DNA of 64,000 bases from Ramlibacter cellulosilyticus. Lineage in GTDB: Bacteria > Pseudomonadota > Gammaproteobacteria > Burkholderiales > Burkholderiaceae_C. The DNA is taken from the NCBI RefSeq assembly GCF_014297465.1, contig NZ_JACORT010000012.1:124001-188000 (forward strand), in the 5' to 3' direction. Below are positions 1-9,043 of this stretch, piece by piece (position 1 is the first letter of the stretch; each line of letters starts with the position of its first letter). A program made the translations under genes and the position numbers. The notes below the pieces were generated by a model, which saw only the letters and a list, made by a program, of their open reading frames with translations, was not told the DNA's origin and searched no databases.

Positions 1-430
1 GCGCGAACCTGCGGATCTCGGCGAGCTGGTCCGCGAGGTGGCGAACGACGGCGTGACCCTCGAGATCGCACCCGACGTGCCGCGCCTGGAGCTCGACCGC
101 GCCCGCGTGCGGCTGCTGGTGCGCAACCTGGTCGACAACGCCCTGCGGCACGGCGCCGCGGCGCAGGCGCCTACGGTGCGGGTCGCGCGCGAGGCGGATG
201 GCAGCGTGGTGCTGGGCGTGCGCGATTTCGGCCCGGGGGTGGACGAAGGAGTGCTGTCCCAGCTGGCGGAGCCGTTCTACCGGCCGGACGCATCGCGCGA
301 GCGCGGCACCGGCGGTGTGGGGCTGGGGCTGTACCTGTCGCGCCTCGTCGCGCAGGCGCACGGGGCCGCGTTCACGGTGCGCAACGCGCACCCCGGGCTG
401 GAGGTGCTCGTGCGCTTCCCGGCGCCCTGA
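1..430 (+). CDS. Sensor histidine kinase, C-terminal fragment
   Basis: This is the 3' end of a two-component sensor kinase; the reading frame is open from base 2 and the gene begins before the window. The visible 142 residues form the HATPase_c ATP-binding domain: an N box (LVRNLVDNALRHG), a G1 box (VRDFGPGVDE), an F-box-like EPFYRPD and a G2 box (GTGGVGLGLYL). These bind ATP for autophosphorylation of a histidine that lies upstream, outside the window. The protein ends shortly after the ATPase domain, so there is no fused receiver. The sensor input and the partner regulator cannot be seen. The family is certain; the particular system is unknown. Confidence 0.93.
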   Translation, partial: REPADLGELVREVANDGVTLEIAPDVPRLELDRARVRLLVRNLVDNALRHGAAAQAPTVRVAREADGSVVLGVRDFGPGVDEGVLSQLAEPFYRPDASRERGTGGVGLGLYLSRLVAQAHGAAFTVRNAHPGLEVLVRFPAP

Positions 431-501
431 AGTCTTTGGCTGGCCTTCAGGTTCGGCTTGCACAATGCGCTTGCGGCCGGTGCCCCGGCCGGGAGACCAC
501 G

Positions 502-675
502 ATGAAATACCTGGCGCTCGTTCTCGCGGCCTGCTCCCTTGGCTTCGTGATCTTCCAGGTGCGGACCGCGCCGCCCGACGGCGCGGATCCGGAAGCGAAA
601 GTCGCGTTCCTGAAGAAATGCTTCCGCGACCCGAGAGCGTGCGAGGCGCCCCCGGCAGCCCGCGTTCGCCACTGA
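502..675 (+). CDS. Small hypothetical secreted or membrane protein
   Basis: A 57-residue protein of unknown function. It starts with Met-Lys-Tyr and a hydrophobic stretch (residues 3-20) that could be a signal peptide or single membrane anchor. LAAC around residue 12 resembles a lipobox, but the hydrophobic run continues past the cysteine, so lipidation is uncertain. The rest is polar with two cysteines. The start was chosen because the upstream in-frame extension (from 436) lacks signal-like character. It follows the sensor kinase by 71 bases. Short length and lack of recognised homologues keep confidence moderate. Confidence 0.45.
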   Translation: MKYLALVLAACSLGFVIFQVRTAPPDGADPEAKVAFLKKCFRDPRACEAPPAARVRH

Positions 676-686
676 CGCGAGACGCA

Positions 687-717
687 CTCCCTCCCCCTCT
701 CCCAGGGGGAGAGGGAG
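687..717. repeat. C/G-rich palindromic intergenic element
   Basis: A polypyrimidine arm (CTCCCTC, 687-693) is matched by GAGGGAG (711-717), with an inner CCCCCT/AGGGGG pairing. It lies 9 bases beyond the stop of the leftward ketopantoate-reductase-like gene and 12 bases beyond the stop of the rightward small gene, where a hairpin could end transcription from both sides. It shares the CCCTCTCCC core with the larger palindrome at 26356-26441, so both may belong to one repeat family. Confidence 0.55.
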
Positions 718-725
718 ACATACAG

Positions 726-1733
726 TCAGGCCGCTTGCAGGCGCACGCGACCCCCGCTCGCCTCCATGTTCTTCGCCAGCAGCTTCACCAGCGCATAGAC
801 CGCGTCGATGTGCGGTGTCGGCGTGTCGGTGAGGCGCGCGAGTTCCGCGACCGAGCCCACCAGTGCGTCGATCTCCGGCGCCCGCCCCGCCTCGATGTCC
901 TGCAGCATCGAGGTCTTGTGGCGGCCCACCTTCTCCGCGCCGGCGATGCGCTTGTCCAGCGGCACGCGGAAGGTGATGCCCAGCTTGCCGGCCACCGCCT
1001 GCGCCTCGCGCATCATGTCCGCGGCGAGGCCGCGCCCGAGCGGGTCCTGGCAGATGTCCAGCAGCGTCGCGTGCGTGAGGCCGCTGATCGGGTTGAAGCT
1101 CAGGTTGCCCCACAGCTTCAGCCAGATCTCGGCGCGGATGTCCGTGAGCACCGGCGCCTTGAACCCGGCGCGCGTGAACGCGGCGGCGATGCGCTGCACG
1201 CGTTCGCTCTCGCTGCCATCCAGTTCGCCGAGGGGAAAGCGGTCCCCCTCGACGTGGCGCACCACGCCGGGCGCGACCAGCTCGGACGCCGGGTAGACCA
1301 CGCAGCCGATCACCCGTTCCGGCGGGATGCGGCGCGCGAGTTCGCCGTCGCTGTCCACGCTGCGCACGGGGCTGCCTTCCAGCACCCCGCCCGTCTTGTG
1401 GAAGTACCAGAAGGGGATGCCGTTCTGCATCGTCACGACGGCCGTGTCCGCATGGAACAGGCGCGGCAGCTGCTCCGCGACGGCGGCGACCTGGTGCGCC
1501 TTGGTCGCGAGGATCACGAGGTCCTGCGGCCCGGCCTCGCCGTAGTCGTCCGTCGCGCGGACGTTGCGCGCGACCTGCTCGCTGCCGTCGGCGTACTGCA
1601 GGCACACGCCGTGCTCGCGGATCGCGCGCAGGTTCTCGCCGCGCACGAGGAAGGTGACGTCCTCGCCCGCGAGCGCGAGCTTCGCGCCGACGTAGCCGCC
1701 GATGGCGCCGGCGCCGATGATGGCGATCTTCAT
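726..1733 (-). CDS. Ketopantoate reductase family protein (ApbA/PanE-like)
   Basis: A 335-residue NAD(P)-dependent dehydrogenase of the 2-dehydropantoate 2-reductase fold. The N-terminal Rossmann motif is GAGAIGGYVG (residues 7-16). TMQNGIP contains the conserved asparagine near 104, and EIWLKLWGNLSFNP carries the candidate catalytic lysine (K206). It is read in the same direction as, and 10 bases after, a fumarylacetoacetate-hydrolase-fold gene, with gcl further upstream, so it may act on a catabolic 2-oxo or 3-hydroxy acid rather than in pantothenate synthesis. A second member of the family lies at 11735. The family is sure; the substrate is unknown. Confidence 0.88.
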   Translation of the reverse strand: MKIAIIGAGAIGGYVGAKLALAGEDVTFLVRGENLRAIREHGVCLQYADGSEQVARNVRATDDYGEAGPQDLVILATKAHQVAAVAEQLPRLFHADTAVVTMQNGIPFWYFHKTGGVLEGSPVRSVDSDGELARRIPPERVIGCVVYPASELVAPGVVRHVEGDRFPLGELDGSESERVQRIAAAFTRAGFKAPVLTDIRAEIWLKLWGNLSFNPISGLTHATLLDICQDPLGRGLAADMMREAQAVAGKLGITFRVPLDKRIAGAEKVGRHKTSMLQDIEAGRAPEIDALVGSVAELARLTDTPTPHIDAVYALVKLLAKNMEASGGRVRLQAA

Positions 1734-1743
1734 GGAGGTCTCC

Positions 1744-2511
1744 CTAGGCGAAATGGTTGCTCAGGCGGCCCACGCCGGGGATCTCCACTTCCACCGTGCT
1801 GCCCGGCTTCATGGAACCCACGCCGATGGAGGTGCCGCACAGGATCACGTCGCCCGGCAGCAGCGTCATGTCCTGCGAGATCAGGCTCACGAGCTGCGCC
1901 ACGGAGAAGCGCATGTCGCTGACCGGGTAGTCCTGCCGCACCTCGCCGTTCAGCAGCGTGCGCACGCGCAGCTTGGCGGGGTCGAGGCCGGTGGCGACGG
2001 CGGGGCCGATGGGGCAGAAGGTGTCGAAGCCCTTGGCCCGCACCCACTGCGGGAAGGAGGCATCGCGGTGCAGGATGTCGGCCACCGTCACGTCGTTGGC
2101 GCAGGTGAAGCCGAGGACGTGCTCCATCGCGTCCTGCTCGCGCACCTGCTTGGCCGTGCGCCCGATCACCACGCCCAGCTCGCCTTCGAACACCACCTTC
2201 GCCCCGCCGCCCGGGTGGCGGATGGTGCCGGCCGGGTCCAGGTAGGAGTTGGGCGTCTTCAGCAGGTACAGCGGTTCCGCGGGCGCGGACAGCTGCAGCT
2301 TGTCGCCGAGCGCCTTGAAGTTGTTCCAGAGCGCGATGACCTTGCTCGGGCGCACCGGCATGAGCAGGCGCACGTCCTCCACGGCGAGGGTGCGGTCGCC
2401 TCGCTGCGGGTACTCGAACATGTTGCCGTGCCAGACGCGGACCCGGTCGCCTTCGAGCGTGCCGAAGCACTCGAGGCCCTGGTGCCGGAAACGTACCCAG
2501 TGGTGCTGCAT
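1744..2511 (-). CDS. Fumarylacetoacetate hydrolase family protein
   Basis: A 255-residue protein of the FAH fold, which includes acylpyruvate hydrolases, 2-oxohepta-3-enedioate isomerases and oxaloacetate decarboxylases. The metal site is visible as E109 and E111 (FEGELGVVIG) and D140 (CANDVT), followed by the usual histidine-containing loop (ILHRDASFPQW). The start at 2511 gives the typical Met-Gln-His N-terminus after a GGAG site. The gene lies between gcl and a PanE-like gene on the same strand and is preceded by a perfect 12-bp inverted repeat (2554-2592). The exact reaction cannot be told from sequence alone. Confidence 0.9.
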   Translation of the reverse strand: MQHHWVRFRHQGLECFGTLEGDRVRVWHGNMFEYPQRGDRTLAVEDVRLLMPVRPSKVIALWNNFKALGDKLQLSAPAEPLYLLKTPNSYLDPAGTIRHPGGGAKVVFEGELGVVIGRTAKQVREQDAMEHVLGFTCANDVTVADILHRDASFPQWVRAKGFDTFCPIGPAVATGLDPAKLRVRTLLNGEVRQDYPVSDMRFSVAQLVSLISQDMTLLPGDVILCGTSIGVGSMKPGSTVEVEIPGVGRLSNHFA

Positions 2512-2553
2512 CGCGATCTCCTGTTTTGTTGCACTGCAGCGAATCTAGGCGGG

Positions 2554-2592
2554 GGGAACGATCAACGGAAGTGAAATGATTTGATCGTTCCC
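2554..2592. promoter_or_regulatory. Perfect 12-bp inverted repeat, candidate operator
   Basis: GGGAACGATCAA (2554-2565) and its exact reverse complement TTGATCGTTCCC (2581-2592) are separated by 15 bases. They sit between the gcl stop and the start of the FAH-family gene. No T-run follows on either strand, so a protein-binding site is likelier than a terminator. The binding factor is unknown; the LysR regulator at 4532 is the nearest candidate. Confidence 0.5.
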
Positions 2593-2614
2593 ATAAGCCC
2601 GGCGTGATGGTCCT

Positions 2615-4411
<1,797 letters not shown>

Positions 4412-4531
4412 CTGCTCTCTCCTATGGTGATCGAAACTGGTCCCATCATTGAGAAGCGGCCGGCTTCGTGGAAGACTCCGCCTGCGCATTTGGCTTATTC
4501 CGCGGTGGAATGGGCGGCGCACGGGAGCACC

Positions 4532-5440
4532 ATGGACCGCCTGCAAGCGCTGCGCCTCTTCGTCCGCGTCGTGGACCTCGGCTCCTTCAGCAAGGCCGCC
4601 GCGGACCTGGGCATCGGCCAGCCCTCGGCGACCAAGCAGGTCGCGCAGATGGAGCGGCAGCTCGGGGCGAGGCTGCTGCACCGGTCCACGCACGGTGTCA
4701 CGCCCACGGAAGTCGGCGCGCTCTACTACGAGAAGTGCAAGCTGATCGTGCACCACGTGGACGAGGCCGACAGCGTCGCCACGCTGCTGCAGCAGCAGGT
4801 GCAAGGGTCCTTGCGCATCAGCACCTCCGTCGCCTTCGGCCGCCGCGTGCTGGCGCCGCTGGTGATGCGCTTCATGGAAGCGAACCCGAAGCTGCAGGTG
4901 GAGCTCACGGTGGAAGACCGCTACGTCAACCTGGTGGAGCAGGGCATCGACGTCGCCATCCGCATGGGGCGCCTGGCGGACTCCACGCTGGGCGCGCGCT
5001 TCCTCGGCACCAGTCCCTGGGTGGTGGTCGCGTCGCCCCAGTACCTGCAGCGCCACGGCACGCCCACGGAGCCGGACGAACTGGCCGCGCACGAGGCGCT
5101 CGTCTACACGACGGTGCAGGGCGATGCCCGCTGGCAGTTCGCGGGGCCGCAGGGCGAGGACGCGCTCGTGCCGGTGAGAGGCTGCCTGCGGTCGAACAAC
5201 CTCTCCACGCTGCTGGCCGCCGCGCGCAAGGGCATGGGCGTCGCCATCCTGCCGCGCTACGTCGCGAACAAGTCCCTGCAGGCCGGCGCGGTGGTGCCGC
5301 TGCTGGAAGGCTGGACGCTGCCCGCGCAGGAGATCCACGCCGTGTACCCTTCGCCGCAGCTGGTGCCCGCGAAGGTGACGCGCTTCGTCGCGTGGCTGGA
5401 AGGGCGTTTCGGGCCCGCGTGGTGGGCGGACATGGAGTGA
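4532..5440 (+). CDS. LysR-family transcriptional regulator
   Basis: A 302-residue LysR-type regulator. The N-terminal winged helix-turn-helix covers residues 1-60 ([20 protein letters not shown]), followed by the linker helix and a substrate-binding domain ending near 295. It is divergent from gcl across 120 bases and followed on its own strand by the LtnD-like dehydrogenase, so it is the likely regulator of both arms in response to glyoxylate or a related acid. The intergenic region contains AT-richer sequence (around 4429-4450) where LysR-type sites would be expected, but no single box is convincing. The effector is inferred. Confidence 0.93.
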   Translation: MDRLQALRLFVRVVDLGSFSKAAADLGIGQPSATKQVAQMERQLGARLLHRSTHGVTPTEVGALYYEKCKLIVHHVDEADSVATLLQQQVQGSLRISTSVAFGRRVLAPLVMRFMEANPKLQVELTVEDRYVNLVEQGIDVAIRMGRLADSTLGARFLGTSPWVVVASPQYLQRHGTPTEPDELAAHEALVYTTVQGDARWQFAGPQGEDALVPVRGCLRSNNLSTLLAAARKGMGVAILPRYVANKSLQAGAVVPLLEGWTLPAQEIHAVYPSPQLVPAKVTRFVAWLEGRFGPAWWADME

Positions 5441-5477
5441 GTCGGGGCAGAATCGCCCGCAACCGGAGGACCTGACG

Positions 5478-6410
5478 ATGCCGCAAGACACTCATCCCGC
5501 GATCGGCGTGATCGGCCTGGGCGCCATGGGGCGCGGCATGGCCGGGTCGTTGCGCCGCGCGGGTTACCCCGTGCACGTGTTCGACGTGCGGGCGGAGGCG
5601 GTGCAGTCGTTCGTCGCCGAAGGGGGCGTGGCCTGCGCCAGCCCGGCGGAGATGGCGCAGCGCTGCGAGATCGTGGTCAGCGTCGTGGTCAACGCGGCGC
5701 AGACGGAGGAGGTGCTGTTCGGCGACGCAGGCGCCGCCGCCGCCATGCGGCCCGGCAGCCTCTTCGTCATGTGTTCCACCGTGGACCCGAACTGGTCGAT
5801 CGCGCTGGAAGGCCGCCTCGCCGAACGCGGGTTGCTGTATCTCGACGCGCCGATCTCCGGCGGCGCCGCCAGGGCGGCCTCCGGCCAGATGACCATGATG
5901 ACCGCGGGCCGCCCCGAGGCCTACGACAAGGCCGGCGGCGCGCTGGCCGCCATGGCCGCCAAGGTCTACCGCCTCGGGGACCGCGCGGGCAACGGCAGCA
6001 AGGTGAAGATCATCAACCAGCTGCTCGCCGGCGTGCACATCGCCGCGGCGGCGGAAGCGATGGCGCTGGGGCTGCGCGAAGGCGTGGACGCGGCGTCGCT
6101 CTACGAGGTGATCACCCACAGCGCCGGCAACAGCTGGATGTTCGAGAACCGCATGGCGCACGTCCTCGCCGGTGACTACACGCCCTTGTCCGCCGTGGAC
6201 ATCTTCGTCAAGGACCTCGGGCTGGTGCTGGACACGGCGCGGGCCACGAAATTCCCGCTGCCGCTGGCGTCCACCGCCCACCAGATGTTCATGCAGGCGT
6301 CCAGCGCCGGCCACGGCCGCGAGGACGACGCGGCGGTGATCAAGATCTTTCCCGGCATCGAGCTCCCGCAGGCCGGACGCGGCGCCGATTTGTCAAGCCC
6401 TGCGGACTGA
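5478..6410 (+). CDS. NAD-dependent hydroxyacid dehydrogenase, L-threonate dehydrogenase-like
   Basis: A 310-residue member of the 3-hydroxyisobutyrate dehydrogenase family. It has the Rossmann motif [14 protein letters not shown] (residues 10-23), the substrate loop [14 protein letters not shown] and the catalytic lysine K177 in GSKVKIINQ. The C-terminal part ([32 protein letters not shown]) resembles L-threonate dehydrogenase (LtnD) more than tartronate-semialdehyde reductase (GarR/GlxR). A GGAGG site precedes the ATG. Beside gcl one expects GlxR, so the enzyme may reduce tartronate semialdehyde; yet no threonate-pathway genes (ltnK, otnC, otnI) are near. Family sure, substrate open between L-threonate and tartronate semialdehyde. 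Confidence 0.88.
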   Translation: MPQDTHPAIGVIGLGAMGRGMAGSLRRAGYPVHVFDVRAEAVQSFVAEGGVACASPAEMAQRCEIVVSVVVNAAQTEEVLFGDAGAAAAMRPGSLFVMCSTVDPNWSIALEGRLAERGLLYLDAPISGGAARAASGQMTMMTAGRPEAYDKAGGALAAMAAKVYRLGDRAGNGSKVKIINQLLAGVHIAAAAEAMALGLREGVDAASLYEVITHSAGNSWMFENRMAHVLAGDYTPLSAVDIFVKDLGLVLDTARATKFPLPLASTAHQMFMQASSAGHGREDDAAVIKIFPGIELPQAGRGADLSSPAD

Positions 6411-6472
6411 GGGAACCGCTGTGTCGGGACATCGCCACCTTCTGATTCCGCTTTACACGCGGAACGGAGACA

Positions 6473-6700
6473 ATGCGCGCGATGTCGAAAAAGGTAGAGG
6501 CCGCCACGACGGCCGAGAACGAAGTGCAGATCATGATCGAGGACGAGGCGGAGCTCACGCCCAAGGAACTCGCCCAGGAACGCCAGGCCGCCCTCGAGGC
6601 GCAGAAGCGCAGGGCCTGGCTCACGCAGACCGCGGAAGAACTGGCCGGGCGCATCCCGGTGTCGGTGTTCGCGATGGGCAGCCTCGCCGAGCCGGCCTAA
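6473..6700 (+). CDS. Small hypothetical protein
   Basis: A 75-residue (or 72 from the second ATG at 6482) acidic and lysine-rich protein of unknown function. Residues 25-52 (DEAELTPKELAQERQAALEA) look strongly helical or coiled-coil; the C-terminus is more hydrophobic. No signal peptide is present. Its stop codon overlaps the stop of the convergent S41 protease gene (taa/tag sharing bases 6698-6699). Codon use resembles the surrounding genes, which supports a real gene. Confidence 0.6.
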   Translation: MRAMSKKVEAATTAENEVQIMIEDEAELTPKELAQERQAALEAQKRRAWLTQTAEELAGRIPVSVFAMGSLAEPA

Positions 6701-7806
6701 CGGGCCAGCTGCGCGAGGAAGCGCTCGACACCCCCGGCGTGCAGGTAGGCCACCGCGCACGCGAGTCCAGCATCCCGTGACGGGTACACCGCGGCGCAGC
6801 GCATCGGGTCGACCGGTGCCTGTGGCGCGGCAGTTGCCTGCGCGTCCGTTGCCTGCGTCGCCGCGATTTCCACGTCCGGCGTGACGCCGGCCTGTTGCAC
6901 GGCCGTCCCGGCCGGGCGGTAGTAGAACCACGACGTCAGCCTCAGCGCGCCCCGGACATCGCGTCCGAGGCTGAACGTGCCCTGCACGCTGCCCTTGCCG
7001 AAGCTGCGCTGCCCCAGGACGACCGCGCGGTGGTGGTCCTGCAGTGCCGCCGCCACCAGCTCGGAAGCCGACGCGGAATGCGCGTCCAGGAGGACGGCCA
7101 TGGCCACGCCGGGCAGCAGTTCCTCGGGATCCGCGTGCCAGGTGTGCTGCGCCTGGGGCGTGCGTCCCTTCAGCGTCACGATCTCTCCTTCCGCGAGGAA
7201 GGCGTCGGCCACCGCCACGGCTTCGGGCAGCGGCCCGCCGGGATTGCCGCGCAGGTCGAGAACGACCGCCGCCGGCGCCTGGCGGGAAGAGGCCTCCGCG
7301 ACGGCCTGGCGCAACGCGGCAGCCGAAGCGGCGGTGAAGACCGGGAGGCGCAGGACGAGCACGTCGCCTTCCATCTTCCATGTGAGCGGCTCGCGCCGCA
7401 CCACGGGGTCGGAAGCGAGCGGAACGTCGTTCGCGGGCGCGCTGCCGTCGAGGAAGCGCGAGTACGGATCCAGCGTGCCGAGCGCGGTGTTGATCGCCTT
7501 GAGGAACAGCGCGCGTGCTTCGAGCGTGCCACGGGGCTCCGCGGCGATGGTGCGCCCTGCCACGGCCGCCAGTGCGTCGAGGTCGACGCTCGTGACGTGG
7601 CTGTGGTACACGCGGCGCAGCACGCTCGCGAGCAGCGTGCCGTAGAGGTCTCCCTGGACCCCGGGACCCACGGCTTCCGCGTACGCGGCCTGCAGTTGCG
7701 CGATGGCGGCTTCTTCCCGCCCCGGCGCCTCGCCCCATGCCACCGTCGCGGCCAGCAGCACGCCCGCCAGCAGCGGCGACCGAAGGCTGGGGAGCACGTG
7801 TCTCAT
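6697..7806 (-). CDS. S41-family peptidase lacking a PDZ domain
   Basis: A 369-residue exported serine protease related to C-terminal processing peptidases. A signal peptide spans residues 1-25 (ending AWGEA). An N-terminal helical segment ends in the conserved TLDPYSRFL (111-119). The catalytic core has LDLRGNPGGPL (184-193), SASASE with the candidate nucleophile S246, and K271 in QRSFGKGSVQ. The 25-residue Ser-Lys spacing equals that of E. coli Prc. Only about 30 residues separate SRFL from the core strand, leaving no room for the PDZ domain that normally gates these proteases. A glycosidase-like lipoprotein gene lies upstream on the same strand. Confidence 0.88.
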   Translation of the reverse strand: MRHVLPSLRSPLLAGVLLAATVAWGEAPGREEAAIAQLQAAYAEAVGPGVQGDLYGTLLASVLRRVYHSHVTSVDLDALAAVAGRTIAAEPRGTLEARALFLKAINTALGTLDPYSRFLDGSAPANDVPLASDPVVRREPLTWKMEGDVLVLRLPVFTAASAAALRQAVAEASSRQAPAAVVLDLRGNPGGPLPEAVAVADAFLAEGEIVTLKGRTPQAQHTWHADPEELLPGVAMAVLLDAHSASASELVAAALQDHHRAVVLGQRSFGKGSVQGTFSLGRDVRGALRLTSWFYYRPAGTAVQQAGVTPDVEIAATQATDAQATAAPQAPVDPMRCAAVYPSRDAGLACAVAYLHAGGVERFLAQLAR

Positions 7807-7913
7807 GGAAGTGCAGGGAGGGGAAACGCAGTATGGATCTGCGGTCGCCGCGCGCCTCTCCCATCGGGGGGAAACGCTAGCCAGGAAAACCCCCGGGAGG
7901 TGCCGCCGGCGCC

Positions 7914-8891
7914 TTACGGTGCGGCCAGCCGCTGCAGCAGAGCGAAGTCCGGCTTGCTGCGCGGGCTCATCGTCTGGCGGAAGTGCCAGTAGAAGCCACC
8001 GCCGACGAACGCGGGCTCCGAGGACGTGGTGCCGTGGAAGCGCTCGATCAGCTCGGCGCGCGTGGCGGCGTCCGCCGGGATCCTGCGGCCCCAGCCGAAT
8101 TCGCCGAAGCCGACTTTCGCATTCGGGAAGCGTCGCGCCAGGCCCGAGAAGATCGCGTCGATCTCTTCCTGCGACAGGCGGTGGCCGCGGTTCTGGTCCT
8201 CGTAGTAGCTCACGAGCACGTAGTCCAGGCCGGTGCGCAGCCGGTGGCCGGCGGGGATGTTCGCGTCGATCCACGGCAGCATGGCGTGGCCGGGCGTCGC
8301 CGGGTTCTCGTAGTAGAAGGTCAGCGCGGTCTTCTTTCCGTATGCGCGGGCGGCATCGAAGGTCGCCGCGATCTTGCCGACGGGATCGGCGCCCACCCAG
8401 TCGCCGTTGACCTCGTTGCCCACTTCCCAGACCGGCACGGATTCGCCCAGCGCTTCCATGTAGCGGCGCGCCCGCGCGCCGGCCTCCGCCGGGGTGAGCC
8501 TGGCCATGTCGGAGGAGTCCAGGGGCAGGGCCATGACGTCGGAGACCGCGGCGAGCTTGCGCACGGAGTCGACGTAGTCGGCGGGTTCCGTGCCCTGGTC
8601 GAGGACGACGCGCAGGGTCACCCGGCGCGGCAGCGCGGCGAGCGCTTCGACCTGGGCGGCGGTTGCGGTGTTGGGGTCGTCGGTGGTCACGCCCAGCCAC
8701 GTCCAGGCGGGTGCGCTCACGGGAGCAGGGGCCTGCGTCACGGGCGTGGTGGTCTCCGCAGCCGCTGCCAGGTCCATCCCACCGGTTGGTGCGGATCCCC
8801 CGCCACCGCCGCACGCGCAGAGGGCAAGGGCAAGCAGGGGGAGGGAGCGCCGCACGCGGGACGCGCCGCCGGCGAAGGAAAGGTCACGCAT
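7914..8891 (-). CDS. Glycoside-hydrolase-like lipoprotein (clan A fold suspected)
   Basis: A 325-residue exported protein. Residues 1-27 form a signal peptide with a possible lipobox (LCAC, C27) followed by a Gly-rich linker. The body shows features of a TIM-barrel glycosidase: VWEVGNEVNGDW (154-165) has the Asn-Glu pair typical of the acid/base at the end of strand 4, and KVGFGEFGWG (259-268) has a glutamate (E264) where a strand-7 nucleophile would lie. No named family was recognised, so the function is inferred from motif placement only. It starts at 8891; an upstream ATG (8924) is possible. The S41 protease follows on the same strand. Confidence 0.7.
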   Translation of the reverse strand: MRDLSFAGGASRVRRSLPLLALALCACGGGGGSAPTGGMDLAAAAETTTPVTQAPAPVSAPAWTWLGVTTDDPNTATAAQVEALAALPRRVTLRVVLDQGTEPADYVDSVRKLAAVSDVMALPLDSSDMARLTPAEAGARARRYMEALGESVPVWEVGNEVNGDWVGADPVGKIAATFDAARAYGKKTALTFYYENPATPGHAMLPWIDANIPAGHRLRTGLDYVLVSYYEDQNRGHRLSQEEIDAIFSGLARRFPNAKVGFGEFGWGRRIPADAATRAELIERFHGTTSSEPAFVGGGFYWHFRQTMSPRSKPDFALLQRLAAP

Positions 8892-9043
8892 GGCAGGCGC
8901 GACTGTGGGCGCAAGCTGAGCCATTCGCAAGGACGCGGCGGGACACGGCCGATGCACCATCGCGCAGCCGTGACGAATTCCAGCGTTCCGCCTTGCGGGG
9001 CGCACGCGAAGGATCGCCGCGCCGCTTCGACTACGATCCCCCG

